From positions 3,422,001 to 3,486,000 of the forward strand of contig NZ_HG315671.1 of the NCBI RefSeq assembly GCF_000723205.1: a DNA stretch of 64,000 nucleotides. Direction: 5' to 3'. Of this stretch, positions 31,378 through 41,667 are shown one piece after another (the stretch's first letter is position 1; every line of letters begins with the position of its first letter). Below the pieces are notes generated by a model, which saw only the letters and a program-made list of their open reading frames with translations, had not been told where the DNA came from and did not search any database. Source of the DNA: Formosa agariphila KMM 3901. Its GTDB lineage: Bacteria > Bacteroidota > Bacteroidia > Flavobacteriales > Flavobacteriaceae. Position numbers and translations under genes: made by a program.

Positions 31378-32778
31378 TTATGTTATTCTGAAATATCTAT
31401 CGAACTGCTTATATAGTATATTTCTCATGAGATAAACAGGGACAACATAAGTAATCATATTCCCCATAACCTTTATCATATTAAAACTATAAACACTTAT
31501 TAAGAAATAGAAAGGCGTAATAAAAATAACAGCCCAAAACATGGTTTTAGATTTATTAAAAAATAAATTTATAACATATCCAAATATAGCCCCCAAGAAT
31601 ACTAAAAAGGGAAACATATTTATAGGCCCAAAATCTATATAGGCGTCAGTCATATAGCCAATACTGTGTGACGCTTTACCACCACCTGCTAGCCCCAACA
31701 TAGTATATTTATTTGTATGCGCAGAATCATCTATAATTCCTTTGTTAGGAAAAAACATTCTGGGTTTAAAATAAAAAGAAACTGCATTTGTAAAAATTTC
31801 CCCATCTTGATATGGTATCTTATCTGGAACATTATCTAATGTAATTGAAAAAAATTCGATATAACTAATTCTATCTAATAAATCGTCAACAGCATCGTCC
31901 ATATCCTCCAATGTTAAATCTTCTAAAAGAGATATCATTTTATTCACAGCATCAGATTGTGAAACGACAACTTCTTGTCCGCCACCATCTGATAAATATT
32001 CTCTAAATTGAAACTTAACAGATGTCCAAACTAGACCAAGCATTAAAGTAACTATACCTAACATAAAGAACTTTAATAACTTTGATGTATCAATCTGGGA
32101 AACCACACTTAGCATTCCGACAAAAACGATAATAATGATATCTTTAAATGATGAAAAATACCCGGTAAAACCAATCAGTATTTCTACTACAATAACGATG
32201 TATAGTAATTTTAGATTATTTTTATAATAGTTTGCATATATAAAAGCCCAAAGAAACACGCCCCATTTTAATTTAGAGAATGCCATAAGAATAGTATTTA
32301 ACCCTGGAATAAAACTTTTTAATATAAAAAGAAAAGAAAAACCAAAAGTTAAGATTAAATAACAAATTAATATTTTTCTTACCGAGTAGTTTGGGTCTAT
32401 TATTTTGTCAATTGTTAAATTAGCAATCTTTTTTTTCGTCATTAGGTAAAGACCTGAACAGAAACAGACTAATCCAATATTACTTATCGAATTTGCATCA
32501 TATAGCCTATATATATTCTGATAAAAACTAAACTGTTCTTCTAACGGCAGATTAACAATGTTTCCATATACAATTTTAATATTTATTGCTAACCATTGAA
32601 AAAGTAAAGCAAAAAAAAGTGTTGCATAAATGGGGTTTCTTAGCCTAAAGAACAATTGCATTACAACTGACAATGAAAAGAATGCCAATAAACTGGACAT
32701 AAAATGCGGGCCAATTATTGCCAACAAGAACCATGGAATTGCTACAAACCCTATAATTTTAGATGCTTCTTTATTCAC
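31378..32778 (-). CDS. O-antigen/capsule polymerase-like membrane protein (Wzy-type)
   Basis: The 466-residue protein has at least ten hydrophobic helices and one long soluble loop at about residues 262-365 with DGGGQEVVVSQSD and an acidic stretch LEDMDDAVDDLLDR. Many helices, a single big periplasmic loop and no enzyme motif are the marks of Wzy-like polymerases, which join lipid-linked repeat units in the periplasm. A Wzx flippase was not found in the window. Sequence in this family is so variable that the call rests on topology and place. Confidence 0.7.
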   Translation of the reverse strand: MNKEASKIIGFVAIPWFLLAIIGPHFMSSLLAFFSLSVVMQLFFRLRNPIYATLFFALLFQWLAINIKIVYGNIVNLPLEEQFSFYQNIYRLYDANSISNIGLVCFCSGLYLMTKKKIANLTIDKIIDPNYSVRKILICYLILTFGFSFLFILKSFIPGLNTILMAFSKLKWGVFLWAFIYANYYKNNLKLLYIVIVVEILIGFTGYFSSFKDIIIIVFVGMLSVVSQIDTSKLLKFFMLGIVTLMLGLVWTSVKFQFREYLSDGGGQEVVVSQSDAVNKMISLLEDLTLEDMDDAVDDLLDRISYIEFFSITLDNVPDKIPYQDGEIFTNAVSFYFKPRMFFPNKGIIDDSAHTNKYTMLGLAGGGKASHSIGYMTDAYIDFGPINMFPFLVFLGAIFGYVINLFFNKSKTMFWAVIFITPFYFLISVYSFNMIKVMGNMITYVVPVYLMRNILYKQFDRYFRIT

Positions 32779-32844
32779 TTAAAAATCGATTTGTATTTTG
32801 CATATATTACTTTACTGTAATTAATTTATAGTTATTGTACTTCT

Positions 32845-33864
32845 TCAATTTCTTTCAGAAATAATTTTGGTGTTAAAGTTTACTATTAACGATGACTGCA
32901 AACCTAAATATTTATACGGTACAAATTTAGCAATAAGAGTAGAAATACATATGGCAATAATATTTAGACTAACCACATATAGATAATTTTTAGTAGAAAT
33001 ATTTAAAAATTCAAAACTAATTTTTATTAAATAAAATATAGGCCAATGTATTACGAGGTATACCAACGACTTTTTACCTATCCATGATAAAATAGTTAGA
33101 TTAACATCTTTAAATAACACCAAACATAGATTTATAGCAATCAAGGTATTTAAGGTAAACAACCAATAATTACCATACATTAAATTATTATTATGAAAAT
33201 CTACATAACCAGCAAGAAATATTGACAACGCTATATATGGTAAAATTAACCATAGTCGTATTTTATTAATTCTATCCGGAACTCTAAATTCATTACATAA
33301 TAATCCAGATAAAGTAAAAAAAAGACCTAAAGGAAAGCTATGTAATCCAAATGGAATTTTAATATTATTCTTTTCAAAAACCCAACTTAAGCACAATAAA
33401 GAAATGGCTATAATTTTTTTTATATTTAAATTTAAACGAGCGATGAAAGGAAACATTATTTTAATAAAAAAAAGTGATAACAAAAACCAAAGTGGGGAGT
33501 TTCCTATTGTATCTCCACTTGACACTAAAAAAAATAATGGCGCTATCGGAATCTTCCATAAAGGATAATTCCCTGTTAGTAACTCTGGTATTGTTAGCAG
33601 ATAACCTATTGCTGTCCAAATTAACATTGGAATAATTAGCTGATCTATACCTTTTTTAAAAGTATTGATCAATCCTCTCCCTATTTTATACAAGAAACCT
33701 GTCTTAAAATAAAACCAAGCCATGAAAAAATACAAACATTTCAAAAGAAAAATATAAATTATCGATTCGGTTAAATTTCCCCATTGAAAAGAATGTAAAA
33801 TCACCATCCAAATTATCATAATTCCAGATATAATATCTAAACTTTTATCTCTTTCTAAACTCAT
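32845..33864 (-). CDS. Membrane acyltransferase, AT3 family
   Basis: The 339-residue protein begins RDKSLDIISGIMIIWMVILH, in which the early histidine of VILHSF is the conserved residue of the acyltransferase-3 (OafA/NodX) family. About ten helices follow, with NSPLWFLLSLF in the middle. These proteins move acetyl or succinyl groups onto sugars across the inner membrane. Together with the WcaF-like enzyme it gives the locus two acylation steps, one on each side of the membrane. Confidence 0.88.
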   Translation of the reverse strand: MSLERDKSLDIISGIMIIWMVILHSFQWGNLTESIIYIFLLKCLYFFMAWFYFKTGFLYKIGRGLINTFKKGIDQLIIPMLIWTAIGYLLTIPELLTGNYPLWKIPIAPLFFLVSSGDTIGNSPLWFLLSLFFIKIMFPFIARLNLNIKKIIAISLLCLSWVFEKNNIKIPFGLHSFPLGLFFTLSGLLCNEFRVPDRINKIRLWLILPYIALSIFLAGYVDFHNNNLMYGNYWLFTLNTLIAINLCLVLFKDVNLTILSWIGKKSLVYLVIHWPIFYLIKISFEFLNISTKNYLYVVSLNIIAICISTLIAKFVPYKYLGLQSSLIVNFNTKIISERN

Positions 33865-34074
33865 AAAACAACTAGTTTACTTCTGTAATATTGTTAAGTT
33901 GAACTTATTCCTATATTTCACAAATAAATAAAGTCGATAAAAAAATATCATCTCAGAATACTTCACATTTATATGATTGGGTGATAATATACTTTATTCT
34001 AAAGGGTTCTAAGTAAGTGCAACTAAAGAAGTCCGTCATAACTTACAATTAAGATTTAAGACTCTTTAAATATT
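33865..34074. other. Intergenic gap inside the capsule locus
   Basis: The gap holds 210 bp of AT-rich DNA between the sulfotransferase-like gene and the acyltransferase gene. No coding frame, clear terminator or exact TAnnTTTG box was seen. It is the largest gap inside the locus and may mark a module boundary. Confidence 0.5.
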
Positions 34075-34875
34075 TTATTTATCTGCTGAATGATTTAATT
34101 TTCCTGTAATATTCTTTAATCTTTTTTCACTAAAAAATTTAATACCGTTATCCTTCTTGTGCTTAATGGTATCTGATTCGAAAATTTTATCTACATTAAA
34201 ATGATTTAATTTTATCCTAAATTTTTCATTTATATTATCAATGTTAGCGTTGTAATTATTTATAAAAATAGGTAAATTATAAATTACAATGTCCTGTGGA
34301 TAAAGCTCTTTAAATTTTAAAATACTTTCATTGTAAACGCTCCACGCTTTGTAATGATTATACTTTAAGTACTGACTATTAACGGGATAAATAAGCTTAT
34401 GGATAAAACGTCTAAATGAATCATAATTCACTTTATTCTTTATTTTATACCAATATCTTCTATCCAATGAATTTACAACTTCATCGTAGTCCCTATATAT
34501 TGCAATAACTTTTAAATCTGGAATTATTTTTTTCCATGCAAGTAAATACAATGTGCTTCTTGGATCTTTCCAACCCCAAACATCATGTGTTTCTCTTTTT
34601 TTTATAATCTCTTTTATTAAAGCTTTACTTTGATTGTCAAATTCAAAGTTAAAGTTTTCAATATTTTTTAAGCCAGTACTCTCAAACCCTTTACGACGTA
34701 AATCTTTCTCTTGCAAATTTACAAATTCGTAATCTTCAAAATGACCGTTTTTATTATCAAAACCACCATTCATCAAATCATCACCAATAAACAAACCTGA
34801 TTCTCTTAATAAATTTGCACTTAAAGAAGTTCCTGATCTATGCATTCCTGCAATTAGTATTTTATTATTTACCAT
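34075..34875 (-). CDS. Sulfotransferase-like protein 1
   Basis: The 266-residue protein has the PAPS-binding loop KILIAGMHRSGTSLSANLL near the N-terminus and a later GWKDPRSTLYLLAW and IAIYRDYDEVVNSL, which match the 5'-phosphosulfate and 3'-phosphate sites of sulfotransferases. It should add sulfate to a sugar hydroxyl. The ATG at 34875 was preferred to an in-frame TTG at 34884. It overlaps the upstream GT2 gene by 11 nt. One of three such genes in the locus. The acceptor is unknown. Confidence 0.82.
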   Translation of the reverse strand: MVNNKILIAGMHRSGTSLSANLLRESGLFIGDDLMNGGFDNKNGHFEDYEFVNLQEKDLRRKGFESTGLKNIENFNFEFDNQSKALIKEIIKKRETHDVWGWKDPRSTLYLLAWKKIIPDLKVIAIYRDYDEVVNSLDRRYWYKIKNKVNYDSFRRFIHKLIYPVNSQYLKYNHYKAWSVYNESILKFKELYPQDIVIYNLPIFINNYNANIDNINEKFRIKLNHFNVDKIFESDTIKHKKDNGIKFFSEKRLKNITGKLNHSADK

Positions 34876-35857
34876 TATTTCCAAATGCCTGTTTATAATA
34901 TAACCAATGTTGAAATTTTTTATCTTTTTTTATAACACTCAAACTTTTTAAAATACTATACCTAAAATAATAATTAGGTACACTACTATATTTTTTTAAA
35001 ACCTTTAAAAATTCTTGAGCTTCTTTATTATCTCCAGTACGTAATAAATTTAAATACAATCCAAAATATTGGTTATAAACGCGCCAAAGTAGCCCCCTTT
35101 TCAAATATTTTTTTCTATCTTCAGGGACACGGGCCATAAATGTTGTTAAAATTTCATCATTCTCCTCAATTCTATGAATCCACATTTTTGGATTTCGACT
35201 TAATTGGCCTGTATGTCGTCGCAACTTTATTAAATGTTTTTGGATAATACCAACTGGTAATCTATCTGTTATTCTACACCAAAATTCAAAATCGCCTGAG
35301 TATTTTAAATCTTCTCTAAAATAACCATAGGTTTCGAAAATAGATTTATTTATAGAAACGTTAGCAATATTACCAGGAACACTACCCGTAAGTATTGAAG
35401 TTAAATCATGAGTTTGGCTGCTCATAGTACTATTGGAATCTATTGACATTCTATCAATAACAGTTCCGGATTCATCGATTATCTCTACTCTAGAAAAAGC
35501 ATAAGCTATGTTTGGATTTTCATTGTGGAAATTAACTGTTTCATATAAACAATTTGTATTCATAATATCATCCTGCGACCACAAATGTATAATACGTCCA
35601 TTAGAATTTCGGATTAGATTATTTAAATTACCGAATAATCCGAGATTATTTTCATTATGAAAAACTCTTAATTTTTCATAATGAAGTTGATCTAAATAAT
35701 TTCTAGTTTCTACATCTGACGGGCTATCATTTCCAACCAAAACTTCATACGACACTCCTTTTTGAGCTAAAACTGAGTCTAATGACGCTTTAAATAAAGG
35801 CATCCCATTATAAGAGGGTACAATAACAGAAATATCTATTGTTTCTTGAGTTTGCAT
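34865..35857 (-). CDS. GT2 glycosyltransferase
   Basis: The 330-residue GT-A enzyme begins with ISVIVPSYNGMPLFKASLDS, has GNDSPSDVETRNYL for the nucleotide and the DxD-like WSQDDIMN at about 93-100. YSGDFEFWCRI (about 173) is the acceptor-side motif that carries the catalytic base. No membrane helix is present. It stands directly before a sulfotransferase gene with which it overlaps, so the sugar it adds could be the sulfated one. That link is inference. Confidence 0.9.
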   Translation of the reverse strand: MQTQETIDISVIVPSYNGMPLFKASLDSVLAQKGVSYEVLVGNDSPSDVETRNYLDQLHYEKLRVFHNENNLGLFGNLNNLIRNSNGRIIHLWSQDDIMNTNCLYETVNFHNENPNIAYAFSRVEIIDESGTVIDRMSIDSNSTMSSQTHDLTSILTGSVPGNIANVSINKSIFETYGYFREDLKYSGDFEFWCRITDRLPVGIIQKHLIKLRRHTGQLSRNPKMWIHRIEENDEILTTFMARVPEDRKKYLKRGLLWRVYNQYFGLYLNLLRTGDNKEAQEFLKVLKKYSSVPNYYFRYSILKSLSVIKKDKKFQHWLYYKQAFGNNGK

Positions 35858-35913
35858 GATTTATTTCTAATGATTGAATATTTTTTTTATCAATTATAAA
35901 AACTAAACAGAAT

Positions 35914-37074
35914 CTAAAAAGCGTCTTCTAAAGCTTCTACAATAGCTGTAAAGTTCCATTTCTCTATATCTTTTTGAGCTACTTCTCCCATCGTTTTTAA
36001 ATTACTAATTGACAAGGTATTAAATATTTTTATTAAAGCGGGTTCATCGTAGTAGTTAAAAACATACCCATTCTTACCTATTTTCACGACATCTGATGCA
36101 CAACCAACTTTATTACTTACAATTACCGGTCTAGAAGATGCCATAGCTTCATTTACTGCTAAGCCCCAAGTTTCTCCTGGACCTTTTGATGGTAAACAAA
36201 ATACATTCCCTAAACGATATAAAATGGGCATTTTACTCTGATTTTGGAAAGGTATAAATTTAATATTAAAATCCGCTTCAGATAATGAAAGTAACTCTTT
36301 CTCTAAAGGACCATGTCCTACTAATAACAACTTCAGTGGTTGTTTTAAATATTTATTTGCTTTTTGAACAGTTTTTAACAAAAAATCTGGTTGTTTTTTA
36401 GATTCAAATTTTCCTGCAAATAAAATAACTAAATCTTCAGGTTTAAACCCAAGTTCTGCTCTCCATTTTAATGCTAGTTTTTCGTAATCCTTCTCCTCAG
36501 AATCATTAAATCTATCGTTATCAATTGCATGTGGGGCTAAAATTAACTGGCTATCCTTTACCCCTACCGATTTGAAATACTTTTTATTTTCTGTCCCGAC
36601 ATAAAAGGCCTTATCTATAAAACCGTAGATATAAGTTAAATAGTACTTTCGTAATACCTGTCTTAATCCAGGGGTATCGTCCAATAATGTCGAATCTCCT
36701 CGAAACCAAACAGGAATTTTGCCATTAAAATATTTCATGACCTCTAAATGGCTTTTTAAATACCATCCAAAAACCAAAATAGCATCGGGTTTCCAATTTT
36801 CAATTTTGTTATTCAATTCAGGGCAATCAATACCATTTTTATGATGTGTGCCTGGATCCTTAGATATATTCTCTAGGAATTCGAATGCATACCCGTCCAA
36901 TAATGGTATGTCCCATTTTATAGTTTTACCAAACGTTTTATCTATTACTTCATCTGAAGCTTGAGACCAAGTGTAAAAAACCTTTACTTCTACATTATTA
37001 CGATCGGCAAGTAATTTAAACCAGGGTGCATAATATTGAATAGGATGAGTCGTAACAATTGCTAATTTTTTCAT
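35914..37074 (-). CDS. GT4 glycosyltransferase
   Basis: The 386-residue GT-B enzyme begins KKLAIVTTHPIQYYAPWFKL. This TTHPIQYYAPW phrase is common in Bacteroidota capsule GTs. The second half starts at LVILFAGKFESKKQPDFLL and the donor motif is GETWGLAVNEAMASSRPVIV. A glycine-rich acceptor loop is replaced here by the HPIQYY segment. It lies 28 nt after the neighbouring GT gene. The specificity is unknown. Confidence 0.9.
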   Translation of the reverse strand: MKKLAIVTTHPIQYYAPWFKLLADRNNVEVKVFYTWSQASDEVIDKTFGKTIKWDIPLLDGYAFEFLENISKDPGTHHKNGIDCPELNNKIENWKPDAILVFGWYLKSHLEVMKYFNGKIPVWFRGDSTLLDDTPGLRQVLRKYYLTYIYGFIDKAFYVGTENKKYFKSVGVKDSQLILAPHAIDNDRFNDSEEKDYEKLALKWRAELGFKPEDLVILFAGKFESKKQPDFLLKTVQKANKYLKQPLKLLLVGHGPLEKELLSLSEADFNIKFIPFQNQSKMPILYRLGNVFCLPSKGPGETWGLAVNEAMASSRPVIVSNKVGCASDVVKIGKNGYVFNYYDEPALIKIFNTLSISNLKTMGEVAQKDIEKWNFTAIVEALEDAF

Positions 37075-37101
37075 TTAAAACGATTTGATATATAATGTAG
37101 A

Positions 37102-38382
37102 TTAATTAGATAATCCTAATACTTCATCCATTACATCTGCTAAAACTCTAGCCGATTGTTTTGATGAATATTGTTCTATATTTTCTAAAAGTGGATTCCA
37201 TTCGTTTTCTTTTTGGAATTCTCTTAAAACAAGTTCAATTTTATCGGCAATTTGAGCTTTGTTTTCATTTTCAAAATACTCTACCAAATAGGCTTCTGCT
37301 TTTACGTCTTTTATTACTTGTACTGCTTGGCTTTCACCATGTAAAACTGTAAATAAGGGACGTTCGCTTAACAAACACTGATATGTTTTTGACGCTGTAT
37401 AATGTTTTTCTGTACTTCCAAATAGAAGTACTCGGTCTGCTTTACTTATATAATTTAAGATATTAAGGAAAGGATGACGCTCTCGATCTTCAAATACAAT
37501 ATCTTCTAATCCATAATCTGCAGCATAAGCCGTTATACGTTTAGCAGGATATGGCCCAGTACCTATAAAAAATAAACGGACATTAGAATCCCATTCTGAT
37601 GTGCTTTTTAAAGCTGCGATAGCTTTAAAGAACGCATCCATAAACATATGCGAATTGGGTAAAAATGCTCCTGCATAAATCCAAGGTTTGCAATTAGGAA
37701 TATCATCCCATGGCATTTTTAAATGGTCAAGTTCGACTTTATGATCATTAGGATCGAAACCATAAGGCATTCCTGCATGTATTGGCGTTTTTTTAAAGTT
37801 GCGCTCAATAACTGGCCAATAATAAGGCGTAGAAACACCTGTAATAAAAGCTGCCTTCTTAACGGCATAAGGCTCTAAATTACTGGCTACCATTTGACTT
37901 AATTTAGCACGTGTATCGTTTTGATTTGTAATATCACGTACCCAAGGATCTATATAGTCTATTCCGTACGGAATTCCGGTTTTATCGTGTAGTATACGCC
38001 CCAAGATAGCAGTATAAAATGACGGAATAGGAATCCAAATAGCATCTATTTTACGTGTTTTACAAATTTCTAAGGCTTTAGCTTTTAGAAACGGGAAGGC
38101 TCTTAAGCCTATATCTCCAATAAGTCTTGGTTTTGTAACATTATACGCTTTGGTATATATTACTTCAATGTCTTTTGATGCCGTTTTTGCAATATGTGGA
38201 TCTAATGGCTCTTCGTAATATTCGGACTCTACCGTTAATAGTAATGGATGCCAACCGAAAGATTTTAAATAATTACCTATTAATCGTGGTCGTTGAACCC
38301 CTGCTAAATTAGCAGGCACCCAATGCGGATATATAATGAGTACTGTTTTCAATTGCTTTAATTTTATAATATTTTTTTCCAA
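37102..38382 (-). CDS. GT4-like glycosyltransferase
   Basis: The 426-residue GT-B protein has YPHWVPANLAGVQRPRLIG (about 19-37) as acceptor loop, GIDYIDPWVRD in the first half and AGAFLPNSHMFMDAFFKA in the second. The donor region SKTYQCLLSERPLFTVLHG is less typical than in its neighbours. The frame contains no early ATG. It starts at TTG 38382, overlapping the previous gene by 19 nt, or at TTG 38352. It is probably active, as the fold and length are complete. Confidence 0.83.
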   Translation of the reverse strand: MEKNIIKLKQLKTVLIIYPHWVPANLAGVQRPRLIGNYLKSFGWHPLLLTVESEYYEEPLDPHIAKTASKDIEVIYTKAYNVTKPRLIGDIGLRAFPFLKAKALEICKTRKIDAIWIPIPSFYTAILGRILHDKTGIPYGIDYIDPWVRDITNQNDTRAKLSQMVASNLEPYAVKKAAFITGVSTPYYWPVIERNFKKTPIHAGMPYGFDPNDHKVELDHLKMPWDDIPNCKPWIYAGAFLPNSHMFMDAFFKAIAALKSTSEWDSNVRLFFIGTGPYPAKRITAYAADYGLEDIVFEDRERHPFLNILNYISKADRVLLFGSTEKHYTASKTYQCLLSERPLFTVLHGESQAVQVIKDVKAEAYLVEYFENENKAQIADKIELVLREFQKENEWNPLLENIEQYSSKQSARVLADVMDEVLGLSN

Positions 38383-39629
38383 AGACGACGCAATTTTTTT
38401 TCTTCAGTGTTCCAACTTAGTTGTTTACCTATTTCAAAACGTTGCTCTTTTTCTCTTTTAATTTCATCATTCCGTTCTAACAATTCTAAAATAGAATTTT
38501 CGATTTCATTTACTGTTTGCCCACAGAGAGCACCTAATTCTGTAAATTCATGGAGGAATTGTTTTTGTGCTTTTGTGTCGGTTGCAAGAATGAATAATCC
38601 TGCCTGGGCATAAGTAATTATCTTATTAGTTAGACAAATTTGACGATTTAAATCACTAGAGTTAAACTCTAAAGCCAAACCTACATCAAAACGACTTAAC
38701 CTTTCATGCAATTCTTTTTGAGGTAAAGACGATTCAACATTTACTTTTATTTCACTATTACCTAGTTTTTTTTGAAAATTTTGAATTATATCTGTATTAA
38801 ATTTCTCGTCTAACTCTCCAATTAAAGTTAAATCCAATTTTACTTGATGTGAATTTAATAATATTTTAGACAATGCTTCAAATAACTCCTCTAAACCACG
38901 ACCGTAGCCAATTTTTTGGCTAAACCAAACAAATCTTAACGAATCACCCACCTCATCGAAATGAACCTTATTATTTGTTAATTTAAATTCAGTATCGTTA
39001 AATCCATTTAGTATAACATCACTATTTGGATGGTCACCAATTAAATCCAAAGTATATTTTCCTATCAGTGGACTTGCAAAAATTAACCCACTAGCTTCGG
39101 GAAGAATTGTTTTCATGAGATACTCTCTCCGATTTTTTTCATTTATAGTATCAACAGAGATAGTTTCTCCTGGATGGAAATCTTCTACATCAAAAACAAA
39201 CGGAATACTCCACTTCTTATTAACATACCAACAAGGGTACATGCTCCCTTCACTATGTCCGATAACTAAATCTACATCTGACAAATTTAGAGTACTCAAG
39301 TGCGTTTTTAATATAATTGCAGCTTTATTACTCGCATAAGCATTAACACTTATATTTTTATTTGCTTTTTTATAAATTAATTTTGCACCTTTCTCTAATA
39401 TTGTTGATTTAAACCAATTAAAAAAAGGATCTCTACCTAATTCTAAGGTAGTAACATTTAAATTATTTGACTTAATAATATCAAAATCTTTGTCTTTCCA
39501 TGACTTCATTCTATTAACTAATAGAGTATCACAGTGATAATCATCTTTCATTGAAAGAATAGATTTTAAAGCCCTTGGAGTCGTTGATAGGTTGCCCGAT
39601 AAAATAAAAAGTACCTTCTTTTTTTTCAT
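38364..39629 (-). CDS. GT4-like glycosyltransferase
   Basis: The 421-residue protein begins KKKVLFILSGNLSTTPRALK, the acceptor loop with STTPR. It has PFVFDVEDFHPGE in the middle and a second Rossmann half from RFVWFSQKIGYGRGLEELFE. A degenerate donor motif lies at LTNKIITYAQAGLFILATD. The E-x(7)-E pattern is not obvious, so this may be a GT4-related enzyme with changed donor use. It lies 1 nt from the upstream GT4 gene. Confidence 0.78.
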   Translation of the reverse strand: MKKKKVLFILSGNLSTTPRALKSILSMKDDYHCDTLLVNRMKSWKDKDFDIIKSNNLNVTTLELGRDPFFNWFKSTILEKGAKLIYKKANKNISVNAYASNKAAIILKTHLSTLNLSDVDLVIGHSEGSMYPCWYVNKKWSIPFVFDVEDFHPGETISVDTINEKNRREYLMKTILPEASGLIFASPLIGKYTLDLIGDHPNSDVILNGFNDTEFKLTNNKVHFDEVGDSLRFVWFSQKIGYGRGLEELFEALSKILLNSHQVKLDLTLIGELDEKFNTDIIQNFQKKLGNSEIKVNVESSLPQKELHERLSRFDVGLALEFNSSDLNRQICLTNKIITYAQAGLFILATDTKAQKQFLHEFTELGALCGQTVNEIENSILELLERNDEIKREKEQRFEIGKQLSWNTEEKKLRRLWKKIL

Positions 39630-39630
39630 A

Positions 39631-40659
39631 TTATCCTTTTAACATACTATCAAATAAACTTAAATATTGATTAGAAATAAAATCAAGAGAAAATCTATTT
39701 ACGCAATCCTGTCTAACTTTTCTACGGTCTATGCTATCTATTTTTTTAACAGCCTCAACCATTTGTTCAACATTATCTACAATGAATCCAGTGTCTTCAT
39801 CTTTTACAACTTCTGGGACAGAACCTCTTCTAAAACCTATTACAGGCACACCACAAGCCATAGCTTCTGCCATAACTATTCCAAATGGCTCTTCCCATTT
39901 AATAGGAAACAAAAATGCCGAAGCCTTCTGTAAATAATTAAGCTTTTGTTCATCATTAACAGGTCCTACATATTCAATTAATTGATTTGAAAGATATGGT
40001 TTAATCTCTGTTTCAAAATATTCATCATGTCCTGGCTGAATATTACCTGCAATAATAAGTTTTTGATTGGTTTTAAGTGCTACTTCAATCGCTTCCTTAG
40101 TACCTTTAATATCTTCAATTCTACCTAAGAAAAACAAATATTCCGTTTCTAAATTATAATCAGGAACATAATAATCTGTCTCGGTAAAATTATGAATTGG
40201 AACAAAAGGTTCTTTATTTTGTAAATTTTTCAACATATGTGCTCCACATGCTGTAAACTTTAATTTATTACCTGCTAACTTATAACCTAGACTAGTCGTT
40301 TTTTCACTTATCTCTCTCCCATAGGTCATTACCATAGGAATATTCTTAAACTTCATTACTGGAAACAAATATAATAACCTTGCAAAACTATGAATGATAT
40401 CCGGATTCTCCTTACTCACTACAGAAAATAATCTCTTCGTATTTAATAATACATTCATTTTTCCTCTCGAATGTTTAGCTGGCCATGCATACATTTTAGT
40501 ACATAATGCCTTACTATCCTCATGTGCAACTAGAATAACTTCATGATTGTACTTCAAATAGGCCTTTATCAGTCCATCAACTAGACGCTCAACTCCTCCA
40601 TACAATAAAGGTGGAACTGGTATCTCTGGATCTACTGCTATTAATATTTTCATATTCAT
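39631..40659 (-). CDS. GT4 glycosyltransferase
   Basis: The 342-residue GT-B enzyme begins MNMKILIAVDPEIPVPPLLY, continues with GGVERLVDGL, and ends with the full donor motif EEPFGIVMAEAMACGVPVIG followed by RRGSVPEVV. The strand YLFFLGRIEDIKGTKEAIEV begins the second half. The start at 40659 was chosen because an earlier in-frame start at 40725 would overlap the previous gene by 56 nt. It resembles mannosyltransferase-type members. Confidence 0.9.
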   Translation of the reverse strand: MNMKILIAVDPEIPVPPLLYGGVERLVDGLIKAYLKYNHEVILVAHEDSKALCTKMYAWPAKHSRGKMNVLLNTKRLFSVVSKENPDIIHSFARLLYLFPVMKFKNIPMVMTYGREISEKTTSLGYKLAGNKLKFTACGAHMLKNLQNKEPFVPIHNFTETDYYVPDYNLETEYLFFLGRIEDIKGTKEAIEVALKTNQKLIIAGNIQPGHDEYFETEIKPYLSNQLIEYVGPVNDEQKLNYLQKASAFLFPIKWEEPFGIVMAEAMACGVPVIGFRRGSVPEVVKDEDTGFIVDNVEQMVEAVKKIDSIDRRKVRQDCVNRFSLDFISNQYLSLFDSMLKG

Positions 40660-40669
40660 TAAATATAAT

Positions 40670-41638
40670 TTATTTCCTTCTTTTTTTCCAATAATACGAC
40701 ATTGATTTCGCGCATTTCCAACCAAATAGATTTTTTACCATTTCAACAATTCTACCTCCTATAGCAGGTTCATAATTACTCCCTCCTAGTTTGTTAGAAG
40801 CTCGTATTGCCTGCTCAGAAATATCCTTAAATTCAGGCCAAGCATCAATTGCAAGTTGCTTAAATTGGATTGCTAGTGCACTTCTAGCTTGAGTCCCATG
40901 TGTTTTGCCAAACAAGTAAACTTCTTTAAGTTGTGTTGATTTAAGATTACTCGCTAAGTGTACTCGAGACTTACCTGAAGCGATATTATTACCATTTAAA
41001 AATTTTCTATAATAGTTTTTAGCAACAGGTACGTACACAATTCCATTACCATTTAATCCTAATCTAGCAAAAAACTCCCCATCTTGATCTTTAGCTAAGC
41101 TTTCATTCCACAAACCATGGTTTTCAATGAGTAGTCTAGGTGTCAACCAAGCACTAGTCTGGACCATATTCATAGGTAATTCATTTCCTCCCCAAAGTTT
41201 TATAAAAAATTCTTCAGGTTTTGATGTTGAAAAAAGATAGGGCTCATCGGTACATATTCCTGATTCAACTGCATCAATAAAATGAACTGTGTTACAGACT
41301 GCTAGGAGATCTTGTCTCCCCTTTAAAGCTTCAACTTGCCTCTCTATTTTATCTAGACTTAAAATATCATCTGCATCCAAAAACTGAATATAGTCTCCTG
41401 TACTTAGCTCAAAGCCATAATTCCTCGCGGCACAAGCTCCTTTTCCTTTATTTTTTAATACCTTAATCTTTTGAGACACGTAAGTTAAAGCGAATTCAAA
41501 TGAACCATCTGTAGAACCATCATCTACAATAACAATTTCAGTATTAATGTATGATTGATTTAAGACAGATTGCAAAGTCTCTCCTAGAAAAGATACTGAA
41601 TTATATAAAGGAATTATTATAGATACTTTGTCTACCAT
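40670..41638 (-). CDS. GT2 glycosyltransferase
   Basis: The 322-residue GT-A enzyme begins DKVSIIIPLYNSVSFLGETL and shows VDDGSTDGSFE and the canonical FLDADDILSLDKIE (about 89-102). KDQDGEFFARL (about 186) is the acceptor-side motif. The C-terminal basic tail (FGWKCAKSMSYYWKKRRK) may hold the enzyme at the membrane surface. It is 29 nt from the next upstream gene. The specificity is unknown. Confidence 0.92.
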   Translation of the reverse strand: MVDKVSIIIPLYNSVSFLGETLQSVLNQSYINTEIVIVDDGSTDGSFEFALTYVSQKIKVLKNKGKGACAARNYGFELSTGDYIQFLDADDILSLDKIERQVEALKGRQDLLAVCNTVHFIDAVESGICTDEPYLFSTSKPEEFFIKLWGGNELPMNMVQTSAWLTPRLLIENHGLWNESLAKDQDGEFFARLGLNGNGIVYVPVAKNYYRKFLNGNNIASGKSRVHLASNLKSTQLKEVYLFGKTHGTQARSALAIQFKQLAIDAWPEFKDISEQAIRASNKLGGSNYEPAIGGRIVEMVKNLFGWKCAKSMSYYWKKRRK

Positions 41639-41667
41639 AAGGTTTGTTAAATTTAAAATTATTTGAA

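Noticed and set aside
37161-39339. Several + strand frames of 60-75 residues over the GT4 genes
   Set aside because: They are antisense shadows with high Leu/Phe/Ser content and no leader sequence.
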